Origin: Haliea alexandrii
GTDB lineage: Bacteria; Pseudomonadota; Gammaproteobacteria; Pseudomonadales; Halieaceae
DNA length: 64,000 bases
Assembly (NCBI RefSeq): GCF_003719295.1
Contig: NZ_RFLW01000004.1
Coordinates: forward strand, 124,001 to 188,000
Reading direction: 5' to 3'
A program made the translations under genes and the position numbers. Positions 1 through 9,332 of this stretch are shown here, piece after piece (positions within the stretch are counted from its first letter, which is position 1; each line of letters opens with the position of its first letter). Below the pieces are notes generated by a model. That model did not search any database, was not told the origin of the DNA, and saw nothing but the letters and a program-made list of their open reading frames with translations.

Positions 1-296
1 CCCTGAGTTACCTCAAGCGTTTTCCAATTGACACGCTGAAAATCGATCAGAGCTTCATTGCCGATCTTGGCAGCCCGGACGGTGCCGCGATCATCGATGC
101 GATTCTCGCCCTGTCGCGCACTCTCAACCTGCGCGTGATTGCAGAGGGCATCGAAACCGCCGAACAGATGCGCTACCTGGTAGAGAAGAAGTGTGACCTG
201 CTGCAGGGATATTACTTTTCCATCCCTGTGTACCCAGAGGAAGTGCCCAACCTGCTGCGACACAACTTTTCCGAGCAACTCGCCTCGGGCCAGTAG
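1..296 (+). CDS. EAL-domain cyclic-di-GMP phosphodiesterase, C-terminal end (5' truncated by window)
   Basis: The reading frame is open from base 3 and stops with TAG at 294-296, leaving about 97 residues. They match the C-terminal half of an EAL domain: a KIDQSFI strand, the AEGIET stretch that carries a conserved glutamate, and the closing QGYYFS-P motif. EAL domains hydrolyse cyclic di-GMP. The N-terminus, and any GGDEF, PAS or membrane parts, lie outside the window, so the full architecture and whether the enzyme is active cannot be judged. It lies 25 bp upstream of the subtilase start on the same strand and may be co-transcribed with it. Confidence 0.85.
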   Translation, partial: LSYLKRFPIDTLKIDQSFIADLGSPDGAAIIDAILALSRTLNLRVIAEGIETAEQMRYLVEKKCDLLQGYYFSIPVYPEEVPNLLRHNFSEQLASGQ

Positions 297-321
297 ATTG
301 GCAAATCGCAAACCAACTCGT

Positions 322-2322
322 ATGAATTTCAGGGCACTGTGGCTGACTGCCGTTCTGTGCCTCCCGCTACTGTCACGCGCTGCAGCACCCGATAACGAAC
401 CTCTGTTGATAATGCTGCAGGGCAATTCGGTGCAGGAGCTGCGCGAACTGGTGGAACGTGCAGGGGGGAGCGTGACGCACGACCTGCCAATCATCAACGC
501 CTTGGGCGCCTCCGTGACGACGCAACAACTCGAGCAGATTCGCAGCTCCCCCGTGCTCTCACGTCTGATTGACGACCTGTCGATGGATATGTCCGAGCCC
601 TTGCCGCCGCCTGACGCCACGGCATGTGCGCTGGGCGGCGCGCTCGAGGCTCACCTTGGGAGCAATACGCTGAAATGGGCAGTCCATAACCTCGGCGAAG
701 CAACCGACCGCCTGAAAAGCGTGAAGCTCTCCTGGCCAGCCGGTCTTGGCCCCGAACTGCATGCACAGCTGGGAGAGGCCACACTCGAGCTTTCTCCGGC
801 CACGCTCGATGGCGAGGATCGCTGGCAGACAACCACTGACTTGGCGGAAGCAGAGGCGGGCCCGCAGCCGGGCACGCGCACACAATTCAGCATCACCTTT
901 CCCGCCCATGTTTCTGACTTGCACGACCAGTGGCAGCAAAGCGATTTCCAGATAACATTGCAATTCGGCACAAGCTGCACATTGAAGCTCATTCCCGGCT
1001 ACGCCGATTACCTATCCGACACATATTACCCGCGCGTTTCAGGCGCCGCAGACCTCCATCGACATGGTATTACGGGGCGCGGTGTTACGGTAGCGGTGCT
1101 CGACTCCGGCCTGTGGGAACACCCTGCTCTGGCCACCGACACCGAAGGTGAGCCCCGCATCATTGGCCGCTATGACGCCATAAACAACAGAGCCAGCGTA
1201 CCGGTGCCCGACGCCAGTGGACACGGCACACACATGAGCAGCGTTATCGCAAACAGTGAGCGAGTACTCACACAGGGGCAACCGGATGGCAGCTACAAGG
1301 GCATTGCACCGGACGCGCAGCTGGTTGCGATTAAGGCCTTCGACGAAGAAGGGCAAGGTGACTTCCTGGATATCGTCCGCGGCATACAGTGGGTCGTCGA
1401 GCACCGCGAGCAGCTCAATATTCGAGTGCTGAACCTGTCATTTGCCGCCCGCCCCCGCTGGCCCTACTTCCTCGACCCGATCAATCAGGCACTCATGCAA
1501 GCCTGGGCAGCGGGCATTAGCGTCATCGCGGCCGCGGGGAACGAGGGCCCAGAACCGATGACTATCGGCTCGCCCGGAAATTTGCCCTACATTATCACTG
1601 TAGGTGCCTACACCGATTCCTGGACCGTGGATGACCGGAATGATGACTATATCCCCGGGTTCTCGTCACGTGGCCCAACGCCCAGCGGACACATCAAGCC
1701 AGACCTGGTGGCCCCTGGAGGCCATATCGCCGGCCTCGCAAGCCCAGATAGCACGCTCACGCGCAAACACCCCAACTACATGATCAGCAGCGGAGAACTG
1801 GTCATGACCGGCACCTCGCAGGCCAGCGCACTCGTCTCAGGTATTGCCGCGCTACTCCTGCAACTGGAACCGGAGCTGACACCCGATGACATCAAATGCA
1901 AATTGATGAGCAGCGCAGAACCCGCAATTCACAAAAACGGGCGCCTCTATTACAGCCCGTTCCTGCAGGGCAGCGGAGCGGTCAGCGCGACCCGGGCTAT
2001 AACGCTCGGGACATCCGGCTGCGGCAACCAGGGCCTGGATATCGCACGGGACATCCGCGGCGAAACGCATTACGAAGGTCCCGCAATCGTGGATGAGACC
2101 GGGGCACCCACACTACCGGGCATCGACAACCTGCTGACACCCCAGCCGACCGAGGATGCCCCCTCCGACGCACTCCGATGGGGCGTTAAGGGCCACATCG
2201 AACGCGACGACGGGGAGCCACCCGGCGCAGACTTGCCAGTCGATTGGCTGGAAATCTACACTGCAGAGCGCAGCAGAATCGAAGCGCTTTCCCGCCAAGC
2301 TGACGGTGAGTCACCCCCCTGA
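322..2322 (+). CDS. Secreted S8 family subtilisin-like serine peptidase
   Basis: The protein has 666 residues when started at ATG 322, which gives a clean Sec signal peptide (MNFRALWLTAVLCLPLL...RAAA). An in-frame upstream start at 193 would overlap the EAL gene and spoil the signal peptide. The S8 catalytic triad is visible: Asp261 (VLDSG), His301 (GHGTH) and Ser499 (GTSQAS), with the oxyanion Asn407 (AAGNEG). About 230 residues precede the catalytic domain, including an N-terminal stretch that resembles a pro-domain. A C-terminal extension of about 100 residues has no recognised fold. The product should be periplasmic or extracellular. It lies directly upstream of the tandem-repeat protein gene on the same strand, with 321 bp between them. 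The repeat protein could be a substrate, but that is inference. Confidence 0.9.
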   Translation: MNFRALWLTAVLCLPLLSRAAAPDNEPLLIMLQGNSVQELRELVERAGGSVTHDLPIINALGASVTTQQLEQIRSSPVLSRLIDDLSMDMSEPLPPPDATACALGGALEAHLGSNTLKWAVHNLGEATDRLKSVKLSWPAGLGPELHAQLGEATLELSPATLDGEDRWQTTTDLAEAEAGPQPGTRTQFSITFPAHVSDLHDQWQQSDFQITLQFGTSCTLKLIPGYADYLSDTYYPRVSGAADLHRHGITGRGVTVAVLDSGLWEHPALATDTEGEPRIIGRYDAINNRASVPVPDASGHGTHMSSVIANSERVLTQGQPDGSYKGIAPDAQLVAIKAFDEEGQGDFLDIVRGIQWVVEHREQLNIRVLNLSFAARPRWPYFLDPINQALMQAWAAGISVIAAAGNEGPEPMTIGSPGNLPYIITVGAYTDSWTVDDRNDDYIPGFSSRGPTPSGHIKPDLVAPGGHIAGLASPDSTLTRKHPNYMISSGELVMTGTSQASALVSGIAALLLQLEPELTPDDIKCKLMSSAEPAIHKNGRLYYSPFLQGSGAVSATRAITLGTSGCGNQGLDIARDIRGETHYEGPAIVDETGAPTLPGIDNLLTPQPTEDAPSDALRWGVKGHIERDDGEPPGADLPVDWLEIYTAERSRIEALSRQADGESPP

Positions 2323-2643
2323 TATCACCCCCGCCCCAGCGCGTAACCCAAATGGGGCAAGCGCTAAAAACCACCCCACCAAAAATTACTTTCCATATAT
2401 TTATCAATACCTTACAAGCAGCTATCTCACCCAAAACATGAATGGGCGGACGACCACGTCAATCCTGTAGAAATACAGTGCCCCAAACTGGTTATGGAAA
2501 CCTCTTCAACCTCCCCTCGCAGCTCCCTATAACGGTACCAAGCGCCGCGAACTGGCGGCAAAAGTGCCTCTCAAGGATGAGATAGGGTTGGGAAATTTGG
2601 GCCACTGGGGTGGCAGAAAACCGTGCGATGAGGCCGATTACCT
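2323..2643. other. Intergenic leader region between subtilase and repeat protein
   Basis: These 321 bases hold no convincing gene. The stretch just before the repeat-protein ATG can form short hairpins; the clearest is GCCAC (2601-2605) with GTGGC (2610-2614) around a TGGG loop. The Shine-Dalgarno match in front of 2644 is weak (AGG at 2632-2634). The region was compared by eye with the cyclic di-GMP riboswitch signature and did not fit. It may be a long 5' leader, but no known RNA family was recognised. Confidence 0.4.
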
Positions 2644-3774
2644 ATGAAGAATCTTTCGAATGTATTCAAGTGGAGCGCAGCTCTTATATCACTTTCAATG
2701 GCTGGAGCTGCACTAGCAGCCCCTGGCCCCCAAGCAAACGGTGTTGCCAATAGTTCTGCGACAGTTCACAAAGTGGCACACGAACTCGCACAAACCGTCA
2801 CCTATCGGACCTCTAACGGATACAAGTGGGGGAGCACTGGTAGCAGAGATAACGCTACCTCCAGCGACTGGGCAAACGCAGACGCACAGCCAACAAGCTA
2901 TAAGTGGGCAATGAGCGAGGGCCACATTGCGTCAGGCTCAACAGAGGCGCAGTCCGCGTCCACAAACCTTGAGTACACTTGGGGAGCGTCAAACGTTGCG
3001 ACGGAAACCGGCTACAAGTGGGGCTTCCGCAGCTACGCCGACCAGGCCGGTTACAAGTGGGGCTTCCGCAGCTACGCCGACCAGGCCGGCTACAAGTGGG
3101 GCTTCCGCAGCTACGCCGACCAGGCCGGCTACAAGTGGGGCTTCCGCAGCTACGCCGACCAGGCCGGTTACAAGTGGGGCTTCCGCAGCTACGCCGACCA
3201 GGCCGGTTACAAGTGGGGCTTCCGCAGCTACGCCGACCAGGCCGGCTACAAGTGGGGCTTCCGCAGCTACGCCGACCAGGCCGGCTACAAGTGGGGCTTC
3301 CGCAGCTACGCCGACCAGGCCGGTTACAAGTGGGGCTTCCGCAGCTACGCCGACCAGGCCGGTTACAAGTGGGGCTTCCGCAGCTACGCCGACCAGGCCG
3401 GCTACAAGTGGGGCTTCCGCAGCTACGCCGACCAGGCCGGCTACAAGTGGGGCTTCCGCAGCTACGCCGACCAGGCCGGTTACAAGTGGGGCTTCCGCAG
3501 CTACGCCGACCAGGCCGGTTACAAGTGGGGCTTCCGCAGCTACGCCGACCAGGCCGGCTACAAGTGGGGCTTCCGCAGCTACGCCGACCAGGCCGGCTAC
3601 AAGTGGGGCTTCCGCAGCTACGCCGACCAGGCCGGTTACAAGTGGGGCTTCCGCAGCTACGCCGACCAGGCCGGTTACAAGTGGGGCTTCCGCAGCTACG
3701 CCGACCAGGCCGGCTACAAGTGGGGCTTCCGCAGCTACGCCGACCAGGCCGGCTACAAGTGGAGCCTTCGATAA
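2644..3774 (+). CDS. Secreted tandem-repeat protein with 19 copies of a 13-residue unit
   Basis: The protein has 376 residues. A Sec signal peptide (MKNLSNVFKWSAALISLSMAGAALA) is followed by about 95 residues of low similarity and then 19 complete units of GYKWGFRSYADQA, ending in a partial unit GYKWSLR. Each unit is 39 bp and carries four aromatic residues and two basic ones. The pre-repeat part keeps degenerate YKW motifs (Tyr60, Tyr86, Y-T-W at 111) at roughly 13- or 26-residue spacing, so the whole mature protein seems to derive from one repeat. There are no cysteines in the repeats, no transmembrane segment and no recognised domain. It is flanked upstream by a secreted subtilase and downstream by a strong terminator and two giant sensor kinases. 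Possible roles are a repetitive surface or fibrous protein, or a precursor cut into many identical peptides. The sequence does not decide between them. Confidence 0.8.
   Translation: MKNLSNVFKWSAALISLSMAGAALAAPGPQANGVANSSATVHKVAHELAQTVTYRTSNGYKWGSTGSRDNATSSDWANADAQPTSYKWAMSEGHIASGSTEAQSASTNLEYTWGASNVATETGYKWGFRSYADQAGYKWGFRSYADQAGYKWGFRSYADQAGYKWGFRSYADQAGYKWGFRSYADQAGYKWGFRSYADQAGYKWGFRSYADQAGYKWGFRSYADQAGYKWGFRSYADQAGYKWGFRSYADQAGYKWGFRSYADQAGYKWGFRSYADQAGYKWGFRSYADQAGYKWGFRSYADQAGYKWGFRSYADQAGYKWGFRSYADQAGYKWGFRSYADQAGYKWGFRSYADQAGYKWGFRSYADQAGYKWSLR
3010..3774 (+). repeat. 39-bp tandem repeat array with a 156-bp higher-order period
   Basis: Nineteen complete 39-bp units run without gaps from 3010 to 3750, followed by a partial unit to the stop codon. 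The units are identical except for a synonymous GGC/GGT change at the first glycine. Writing C for GGC and T for GGT, the order is C T, then CCTT repeated four times, then CC. The array therefore has a four-unit (156 bp) super-period. This is the mark of recent block duplication rather than independent drift. The array is coding in frame 1, and because 39 is a multiple of three all its other frames also stay open. Confidence 0.97.
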
Positions 3775-3797
3775 CGACTTAACCATGAAAGACACAG

Positions 3798-3823
3798 AAA
3801 GGGAGGCAATGCCTCCCTTTTTT
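3798..3823 (+). terminator. Rho-independent terminator after the repeat protein
   Basis: A perfect 10-bp stem AAAGGGAGGC / GCCTCCCTTT with an AAT loop is followed directly by further T residues, 23 bp after the stop codon. It should end transcription of the repeat-protein gene and separate it from the sensor kinase downstream. Confidence 0.93.
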
Positions 3824-3914
3824 ATTCGGATTCCTTTTTATACATCGCCCGATCAGACATAGCCAAACAGATTGATTACACTGGAGCCATCTAAAGGCTA
3901 GAACACAACCTAAC

Positions 3915-6900
3915 ATGATCTATTGGCTGCAGATTATAACGGCGCTCATAGTGCTCACCGCCACTACCAAACCGATGGGAATGGACTCATCCTCCGCGCC
4001 AAACATAGATTTCCAACCGTCCATCGTGACGACAATGCTCACCCAACAGATCGTAACTCAATCGTTTCAGGATTCCAGTGGCAATATGTGGTTTCTGACA
4101 CAGGAGGGGCTGAATCGATACAATGGCCATGAGGTCGAGAACTACAGATACTCGCTAACAAACCCAAGCTCAATATCACACGACGCAGTTACAAGCATCG
4201 TAGAAGACCTCGAAGGGACGATCTGGGTCTCGACCCGGGGTGGGGGGCTAAATCGATACAACCAAATTGACAACGGGTTTGAGCATTTTACCGCGGATAA
4301 AAACGATGCGTCTTCGCCCCTGAGGAACGATATTCTAACTTTATTTTTGGATGAAAGTGGCCGCATTTGGTTAGGGTATGACAATGCGTTCAGCATCTTC
4401 ACTCCATCGACTGAAGAATTTGAACACTATACACCCAGCACCATCGGACTACCTTACTTGGGAGAGATTAACAGCTTTACACAGTCGCCCGACTCTACAG
4501 TTTGGGCCGCCTCCATATCTACTGGGCTGTTCAAAATAACTACAACTGAACCACTCGTGGCTTCCAAAATAAACATTCACAATCTCTCCGCGGGAGGATC
4601 CGTCGAGAGTGAACCCATTTTCAAAGTGCTTTCAGATTCGAGCGGAAATATTTGGTCCCTCACACCATCGTCGGGGGTCATTCGATATAATCCAACAAAA
4701 AATTCCGCACAGCGCTTCACAACATCAACTGAGAACACACGATCAATTCTCTCAAACACTCCGATCGACATATTTGAAGACAAATCGGATCAGATTTGGA
4801 TTTGCACTCTAGATGGCCTCAATTTATACGCTAAGAATACGAATGACTTCCATAAGTTCAATACGCTCAACACAAATCTACCCTCAGACAGAATATCAAG
4901 CATTTACCAATCTAGGGAAGGCCTCTACTGGGTCGGAACTATCTTTGGACTAGCGACGGGATCCCAAAACTTATTCGCTAAATTTAATACAGAAACAGCA
5001 GGCCTACCAAATGAATCAATTAACGCCTTCGGGGAAACGAAAGGTGGCAGAATATGGATTGGTACAGACGATGGGCTAAGCAAACTAGACCAAGACAACA
5101 ACGCGGTCTTAACCATCAACGAACACACGGTTCCTGCAATATCAAGCCCTGCCGTAATGAGCCTTCTCGGCGAAGAAAACATCCTATGGATTGGGACATT
5201 CTCTGGCGGCCTAAATAAACTTGATACCATAACCAATGAGGTAACGACGTTCAGACATTCGCGATTTGATAATACCACTATCGGAGCGAACGGGATCACG
5301 TCGATAATGAGGTCTAGATCAGGGACGTTGTATGTGGGTACTTATGGCGGCGGACTTAGTGCACTAAGCGCCGATGAATCAGTGTTCAGGCGGTACATAT
5401 ACGAGCCCAACAACGATCAAAGTCTAAGTAACAACAATGTACTTGCACTGTTCGAAGACTCCTTGGGATTTATCTGGGTGGGCACAGAAAATGGACTAAA
5501 CCGGCTCAGATCCGCAGATCTAGGGGCATTCGACAGATACTATACCGAGCGTGGAAATACAGACAGTATTTCAAGCGACATGGTCTGGTCATTCTACGAA
5601 GACGAGCATCAAAACCTATGGATAGGAACAAAAGGAGGCGGCCTAAATAGATGGGGAAAGCAAGCTCGCACTGAAGGGATTGAAAAATTCGACCACTACT
5701 CCGAGAACATTTCACTACCAAGCTCAAACATTTACGGCATCCAAAGTGACATAAAGAGAAATCTTTGGATTTCTCACAATCGAGGTGTGACAAAATTAGA
5801 TACCGTTAGCAAGGAAGCTCGTCAGTTCGGGGTCCGCGATGGACTACAAGATACGGAGTTTAATATGGGCGCATCCTTCAAATCGACCAGCGGTCTTGTA
5901 TACTTTGGTGGAAATTTAGGCTTCAACATTATTGATCCAAACGGGTTCAAGGATCAAGAATCGCCGCCACAGGTGAGCATCTCAGAAATACGTGTCATGA
6001 ACGAAAGAAGAAACTTCGCAAAACCATACAACAAACTTCAAAATATTGAGCTTACGCACAACGACAAAATATTCTCGGTTGAATTTTTTGCAGCCGACTA
6101 TTCAGCGCCATCACTCCTCCAGTATGCCTATAAACTCGATGGCATCAACGAAAACTGGGTAATTTCCAACGATGCAAGGCAGGCATCGTTCACCACTTTA
6201 CCACCCGGCTCATATCGACTGCACCTCGCCGCAGCAAGCCCCGGCGGAACCTGGAACTGGGATGGAAAATCAATCAATGTACATGTATCCCCACCAATCT
6301 GGCGTAGCGGCGCAGCATACTTAGCATATTCGATTATTTTATTGTCTTTACTAACGGTATATTTGAAAAACCAAAGAGAGAAATCTGAAATCGCAATCGC
6401 TAGACAGAGGGAGCTAGAGGAAAAAGTAAGGGAGCGCACACAGGACTTACAAGAGGCAACGTACGCTGCCGAGACAGCAAACCGAGCCAAATCCGAATTT
6501 CTTGCGACTGTAAGCCACGAAATAAGGACGCCGATGCACGGCATGATTGGCATGACAGAGCTTCTACTGCACACTGATTTAAGTGAGCAGCAGCGCAGAT
6601 TTGCCACCGCGGCCAACAACAGTGGGGCAGCACTTCTTTCACTGATCAACGACATTCTCGATTTTTCAAAAATCGAAGCCAATAAGATTGAGATTGAAAA
6701 CATTCCATTCAACGTAGTAGATCTGGTCGAAGAAATTTGCTACCTCCAGAGCGAACCTGCCTCGAGGAAAAATATCGAACTGAGCCACGTTATTGACGCG
6801 AGTATCGATATGGATTTCGTTGGCGACCCTGGAAAGCTACGGCAAGTCCTAATGAACTTAACGAACAACGCGATTAAGTTCACAGAATCCGGTCATATTG

Positions 6901-8408
6901 ACCTGCTTGTTGATCGCAAAAAAGTCGTAGGAACCGACACATCAATATTAAATTTCCGAATAAACGATACTGGCATTGGAATGGACGACGAGACTTGCGA
7001 AAGGGTTTTTGAGCCATTTACTCAGGCCGACGCTAGTACCACGAGACAATACGGCGGCACGGGTCTTGGCCTTTCAATAACTAAGAGCTATGTGGAAAGA
7101 ATGGGAGGAAGCATACACGTGAGCTCCCAGCTAAATGTCGGCACCTCAGTGCACTTAAGCATCCCTATCCTTGATATCAGAACTCTGAGCTCTCAATCAG
7201 AAAACAAGATATTTTCGAGCACTTCTTTTGCAATAATTTCCGCCCACAAATCAACTCGTGACATGGTGGCTGAACAGCTAAAACGCTTGGGCGCATCATC
7301 GATTACAGAGCTCGACACAATATCTGAGTATCATAGTTTGGGTTCAGACTCGTTTATATTTATCGACATATCAACTGTGGACAGGCAGATTTTGAGTATG
7401 CATTGGTTCCTCTTAAAAAGCCGAACGACGATCATAACATCACTGAATTCCTTCTCGGAGCACCAAAGCTTGGGCGCAAGTGCTCTCATCAGCAAACCAA
7501 CCACGATGGAAAGCGTGAGCCAATCGGTTTTAAATTGGGCGCACGGGGCGAATACAGCCACCACGAGGGAAACACAACAAAGAAAAGGAGTAAAGAAACC
7601 TCTCAAGATATTAGTTGCGGAGGATATTCCGACAAACCAGCGGATTGCCAGTGAGGTAATTCGAATGTGTGGATACAGCGCCGCTATTGCAGAGAATGGC
7701 GAGCAAGCAGTACAGATGCAATGTCAAAATCGATATGACTTAATTTTTATGGACTGTCAGATGCCGCTCATGGACGGCTTTGCAGCGACACGCTCTATTC
7801 GAAGTGCCGAAGCGGAAAATGATCATACACCATGCACAATAATCGCGCTTACTGCGGGAACCACTTCGAGCGACCGAAAAGCATTTTTTGAAGCAGGAAT
7901 GGATGGCTTCCTTGGCAAACCATTTAGAGTTGAGGATATCCGGAATATTCTGACAACTCATTTCGGCGAACATGGATTTCTCGAAGACGAGGAAAGTCAC
8001 GACACTTCACTAAATGCCTCGGATACAGATGAGACGAGCAAAGACACAGGGATTATTGACGAGCCTGCTGTGAGCAATATACTGCATATTCAAGAGCAGA
8101 CTGGGAAGGCCATCCTCGAAGAAGTATTCGTAGGTTTTTGTCTTCAAATGGATCAAAAAATTTCAGAGTTAAGTAATCGCAACAGCACCCTAGAATCCAA
8201 ACACCTGCAGTCTCTAGCTCATGCGATCAAGTCGATGAGTGCCAACCTTGGTGCGAAAGAGATAAAGTCTATTGCGGGGAAAATTGAGTCTGATATAAAG
8301 GGTGGAAATGAAGTCGATTACGTTTTAGCACTTGAATCAATTTCAATGGCTTATTCAGCATTCAAGACCGCGTTCCGTGAAAGATATCGAAATTATTTGG
8401 AGCACTAG
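3915..8408 (+). CDS. Hybrid two-component sensor kinase with Reg_prop beta-propeller, Y_Y_Y, HisKA, HATPase, two receiver domains and HPt
   Basis: The protein has 1497 residues. An N-terminal signal or anchor precedes many Reg_prop beads (recurring IWVGT-x-GGGLNR motifs, residues about 40-660) that should form periplasmic beta-propellers. A Y_Y_Y domain follows (about 700-790), then one membrane helix (about 797-820), HisKA with phospho-acceptor His868 (SHEIRTP), and HATPase (N box near 978, DTGIG near 1017, GTGLGLS near 1047). A receiver-like domain (about 1100-1209) looks degenerate. A full receiver has phospho-acceptor Asp1280 (FMDCQMP), and an HPt carries His1436 (AHAIKS). No DNA-binding output domain is present, so an outside regulator must receive the phosphate. 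This is the layout of the hybrid systems that sense polysaccharides in Bacteroidetes. The ligand here is unknown. Base composition is clearly more AT-rich than in the flanking housekeeping genes, which suggests transfer. Confidence 0.92.
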   Translation: MIYWLQIITALIVLTATTKPMGMDSSSAPNIDFQPSIVTTMLTQQIVTQSFQDSSGNMWFLTQEGLNRYNGHEVENYRYSLTNPSSISHDAVTSIVEDLEGTIWVSTRGGGLNRYNQIDNGFEHFTADKNDASSPLRNDILTLFLDESGRIWLGYDNAFSIFTPSTEEFEHYTPSTIGLPYLGEINSFTQSPDSTVWAASISTGLFKITTTEPLVASKINIHNLSAGGSVESEPIFKVLSDSSGNIWSLTPSSGVIRYNPTKNSAQRFTTSTENTRSILSNTPIDIFEDKSDQIWICTLDGLNLYAKNTNDFHKFNTLNTNLPSDRISSIYQSREGLYWVGTIFGLATGSQNLFAKFNTETAGLPNESINAFGETKGGRIWIGTDDGLSKLDQDNNAVLTINEHTVPAISSPAVMSLLGEENILWIGTFSGGLNKLDTITNEVTTFRHSRFDNTTIGANGITSIMRSRSGTLYVGTYGGGLSALSADESVFRRYIYEPNNDQSLSNNNVLALFEDSLGFIWVGTENGLNRLRSADLGAFDRYYTERGNTDSISSDMVWSFYEDEHQNLWIGTKGGGLNRWGKQARTEGIEKFDHYSENISLPSSNIYGIQSDIKRNLWISHNRGVTKLDTVSKEARQFGVRDGLQDTEFNMGASFKSTSGLVYFGGNLGFNIIDPNGFKDQESPPQVSISEIRVMNERRNFAKPYNKLQNIELTHNDKIFSVEFFAADYSAPSLLQYAYKLDGINENWVISNDARQASFTTLPPGSYRLHLAAASPGGTWNWDGKSINVHVSPPIWRSGAAYLAYSIILLSLLTVYLKNQREKSEIAIARQRELEEKVRERTQDLQEATYAAETANRAKSEFLATVSHEIRTPMHGMIGMTELLLHTDLSEQQRRFATAANNSGAALLSLINDILDFSKIEANKIEIENIPFNVVDLVEEICYLQSEPASRKNIELSHVIDASIDMDFVGDPGKLRQVLMNLTNNAIKFTESGHIDLLVDRKKVVGTDTSILNFRINDTGIGMDDETCERVFEPFTQADASTTRQYGGTGLGLSITKSYVERMGGSIHVSSQLNVGTSVHLSIPILDIRTLSSQSENKIFSSTSFAIISAHKSTRDMVAEQLKRLGASSITELDTISEYHSLGSDSFIFIDISTVDRQILSMHWFLLKSRTTIITSLNSFSEHQSLGASALISKPTTMESVSQSVLNWAHGANTATTRETQQRKGVKKPLKILVAEDIPTNQRIASEVIRMCGYSAAIAENGEQAVQMQCQNRYDLIFMDCQMPLMDGFAATRSIRSAEAENDHTPCTIIALTAGTTSSDRKAFFEAGMDGFLGKPFRVEDIRNILTTHFGEHGFLEDEESHDTSLNASDTDETSKDTGIIDEPAVSNILHIQEQTGKAILEEVFVGFCLQMDQKISELSNRNSTLESKHLQSLAHAIKSMSANLGAKEIKSIAGKIESDIKGGNEVDYVLALESISMAYSAFKTAFRERYRNYLEH

Positions 8409-8442
8409 ACGACTAATCATCACGTGCTGAAGGAGGACATGT

Positions 8443-9246
8443 ATGCCCGCTGCCGGCCCCTATATGTATCTAGTTTATTTCCTCCTGATGTCTATCTCAG
8501 CACCTATCTACTCGTCTGAAGTCAACGGATCAAACCGCCAGCCCAGATCTCAAAATACTATTCAGGTTCCGGTAGCACTAAAGCACCTGGCATCAACAAC
8601 GATATTATCGACCCTACACTCCACAGACCGTAAACTTTGGCTAGCGACTCTTGATGGCGTGACGCAGGTCGGAAGGAAAGATGATCGAAAGTTCACTCAC
8701 TTTACAAATAGGGTTGGTGATCAAGTCAGATTCCGCGCACGCCATTTGCTTGAAGTATGGGATGGAGAAATTTTTTCACTAACAACAGATAACAAAGCCG
8801 TATCACTTGAGAGAGGTCGAGCAAAATTTGTCACTGCAGATTGGCTTGAGGCGATCGGTGGACAGAACGACGGGGTGGTTGAAGCCTACTTTTCTCCAAA
8901 AGGATTACTTTGGCTTGCATATGAAAACGGAAAGATTCTAGCGCTCTCTTCGCGGAGCCGAAGAGCAGATATTGTTCCGGCCAGTGGGCTCGGAATTCCG
9001 TCTGACATTGTCGGCACTGAAAATGGGGGCGTTTTAGTTTCGTTTTCGTCGAACATTGTTTTATCGATCTCGATGCAAGGAAAAATCGATAATGAATTCA
9101 AACCTGATAGCTGCTCCGATCTAAAAAATATTAGTGAGCTGGCCAAGCTAGGGAACAATAAAGTTATCATCGGGTCTCGCGGTGGAGGAATATTTTTTTC
9201 GACGCTGAAACAAAAAACTGCGAGGCCGCAAGAGTTTTTGACGTAA
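8443..9246 (+). pseudogene. N-terminal part of a second Reg_prop sensor kinase, cut by a frameshift
   Basis: The start at 8443 follows a strong AGGAGG site (8431-8436). The 267 residues begin with a signal peptide and contain Reg_prop-like blades (e.g. IIGSRGGGIFF). The frame ends at TAA 9244-9246. Just before, at 9193-9199, lies a run of seven T. Slipping one base back there joins the frame to the downstream open frame and restores a normal blade (GGGIFF followed by FDAETKNCEAARVFD). The two frames overlap from 9138 to 9246, so the break is a single-base frameshift. It could be a true mutation, a sequencing error in the homopolymer, or programmed -1 slippage, because A-TTT-TTT is a classic slippery heptamer. 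Confidence 0.8.
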
Positions 9247-9332
9247 ATTCAAAGAGAGTTCAATCCTCTAACGTACACGATATTGAAGTACTCAAAGACA
9301 AAAGAACCACACTAGTTGGCACAGATCAGGGG

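Noticed and set aside
2530-2643. Cyclic di-GMP (GEMM) riboswitch upstream of the repeat protein
   Set aside because: A GGCAAAAGTGCC stretch vaguely resembles part of the motif, but the conserved GGCAAACC and GACGCAAAGCC blocks and the 3' pairing are missing.
3010-3774. Possible CRISPR array (regular 39-bp periodicity)
   Set aside because: The repeats are directly joined with no unique spacers, the array is coding, and no cas genes are near.
2979-3862. Long open frames in all other frames and on the opposite strand across the repeat array
   Set aside because: The 39-bp unit is a multiple of three and has no stop in several frames, so any frame stays open. Only the frame of 2644 has a signal peptide, and it ends at a stop directly before a terminator.
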